64,000 nt of DNA from Tilletia caries (lineage: Eukaryota; Basidiomycota; Exobasidiomycetes; Tilletiales; Tilletiaceae). The position numbers and the translations under genes are program-made. The DNA lies in NCBI GenBank assembly GCA_032718865.1, contig JALUTQ010000005.1, positions 310,001-374,000 on the forward strand. Direction: 5' to 3'. Position 1 is the first letter of the stretch; each line of letters opens with the position of its first letter. This document shows positions 63,790 to 64,000 of the stretch, piece after piece. Under the pieces are notes generated by a model. It searched no databases and was not told the DNA's origin. It was given only the letters and a program-made list of their open reading frames with translations.

Positions 63790-64000
63790 ATGCGCGGATC
63801 ATCCATGCAGTCCCGATCAGCGGTCAACACCAACAAATATCAGCGGCATCAACAGGGGGTGACGTCGCGGGCAGCTCGGATGCCTGGGTCGAGGCGGCCC
63901 AGCAGGCCGAGCTTGTCCCTCAATCAGCACGGGTCGAGGAAGGTGCAGACGGCGCCAGCTTCCTTGACACCAACATCGAGGATCGGATGGCGAGTCGCAG
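63790..64000 (+). CDS. partial gene at right edge, basic Ser/Arg-rich N-terminus (tentative)
   Basis: From the ATG at 63790 the frame MRGSSMQSRSAVNTNKYQ stays open to the window end and is rich in Arg, Ser and Gln. A cag acceptor at 63808-63810 offers a second reading frame (ISGQHQQISAASTGGD and further, Ala/Glu-rich) that is also open to the end. Which frame is real cannot be settled here. No family recognised. Confidence 0.3.
   Translation, partial: MRGSSMQSRSAVNTNKYQRHQQGVTSRAARMPGSRRPSRPSLSLNQHGSRKVQTAPASLTPTSRIGWRVA

Overview
This is a nuclear window from a filamentous or dimorphic fungus, most probably a basidiomycete. Protein-coding genes are split by many short introns (roughly 40-150 nt, gtgagt/gtaagt-type donors, ctgac-like branch points, cag/tag acceptors). 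The conserved genes (NMT1, KES1, ILV1, HID1, SYO1, SGF11, RER2) are fungal in layout. Long low-complexity Ala, Ser, Gln and Asp tracts and several split exons suggest Ustilaginomycotina or a related basidiomycete class; that placement is inference.

Layout. 1-1920 is the 3' end of a Ty1/copia retrotransposon with its LTR, followed by two identical 167-bp units that look like an 80-bp-LTR (TRIM-like) element. 1980-9100 is gene-poor and repeat-rich: GGAATTCCG palindromes, a 14-bp tandem array, six pieces of a GGCGTTCCATA-centred repeat, an AT-rich island, and one tentative coiled-coil gene. 9115-40803 is a gene-dense housekeeping block: ILV1 threonine deaminase, a 75-aa protein, a DHA1-type MFS exporter, SYO1 ribosomal-protein chaperone, a multi-TM protein, a zf-4CXXC_R1 nuclear protein, Asterix (PAT complex) head-to-head with HID1, a small tail-rich membrane protein, an Mpv17/PMP22 protein, a Zn2Cys6 regulator and an arrestin-like protein.

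41107-45573 is bounded by diverged inverted repeats that both begin CCTCAGTAAAAA. It holds decayed pieces of two unrelated genes: a protein kinase without its activation segment, and an acetyl-CoA synthetase fragment. The best reading is a gene-capturing (Pack-type) transposon or a repeat-flanked graveyard.

46580-62291 is again gene-dense: an unknown 624-aa protein with a Gly-Gln repeat, SGF11 of the SAGA DUB module, low-molecular-weight protein tyrosine phosphatase, KES1/OSH4 sterol/PI4P transfer protein back-to-back with a RER2-type cis-prenyltransferase carrying an unusual C-terminal membrane anchor, a secreted protein with repeated C-x-G-G-Q-C-W motifs, and N-myristoyltransferase. The right edge carries the start of a further, unidentified reading frame.

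Several genes bear on lipid and membrane trafficking (KES1, RER2, HID1, Asterix, NMT1), but each belongs to a conserved single-gene family and no functional cluster is evident. The most novel items are the secreted repeat-peptide precursor, the inverted-repeat-bounded block with broken gene fragments, and the short-LTR tandem.
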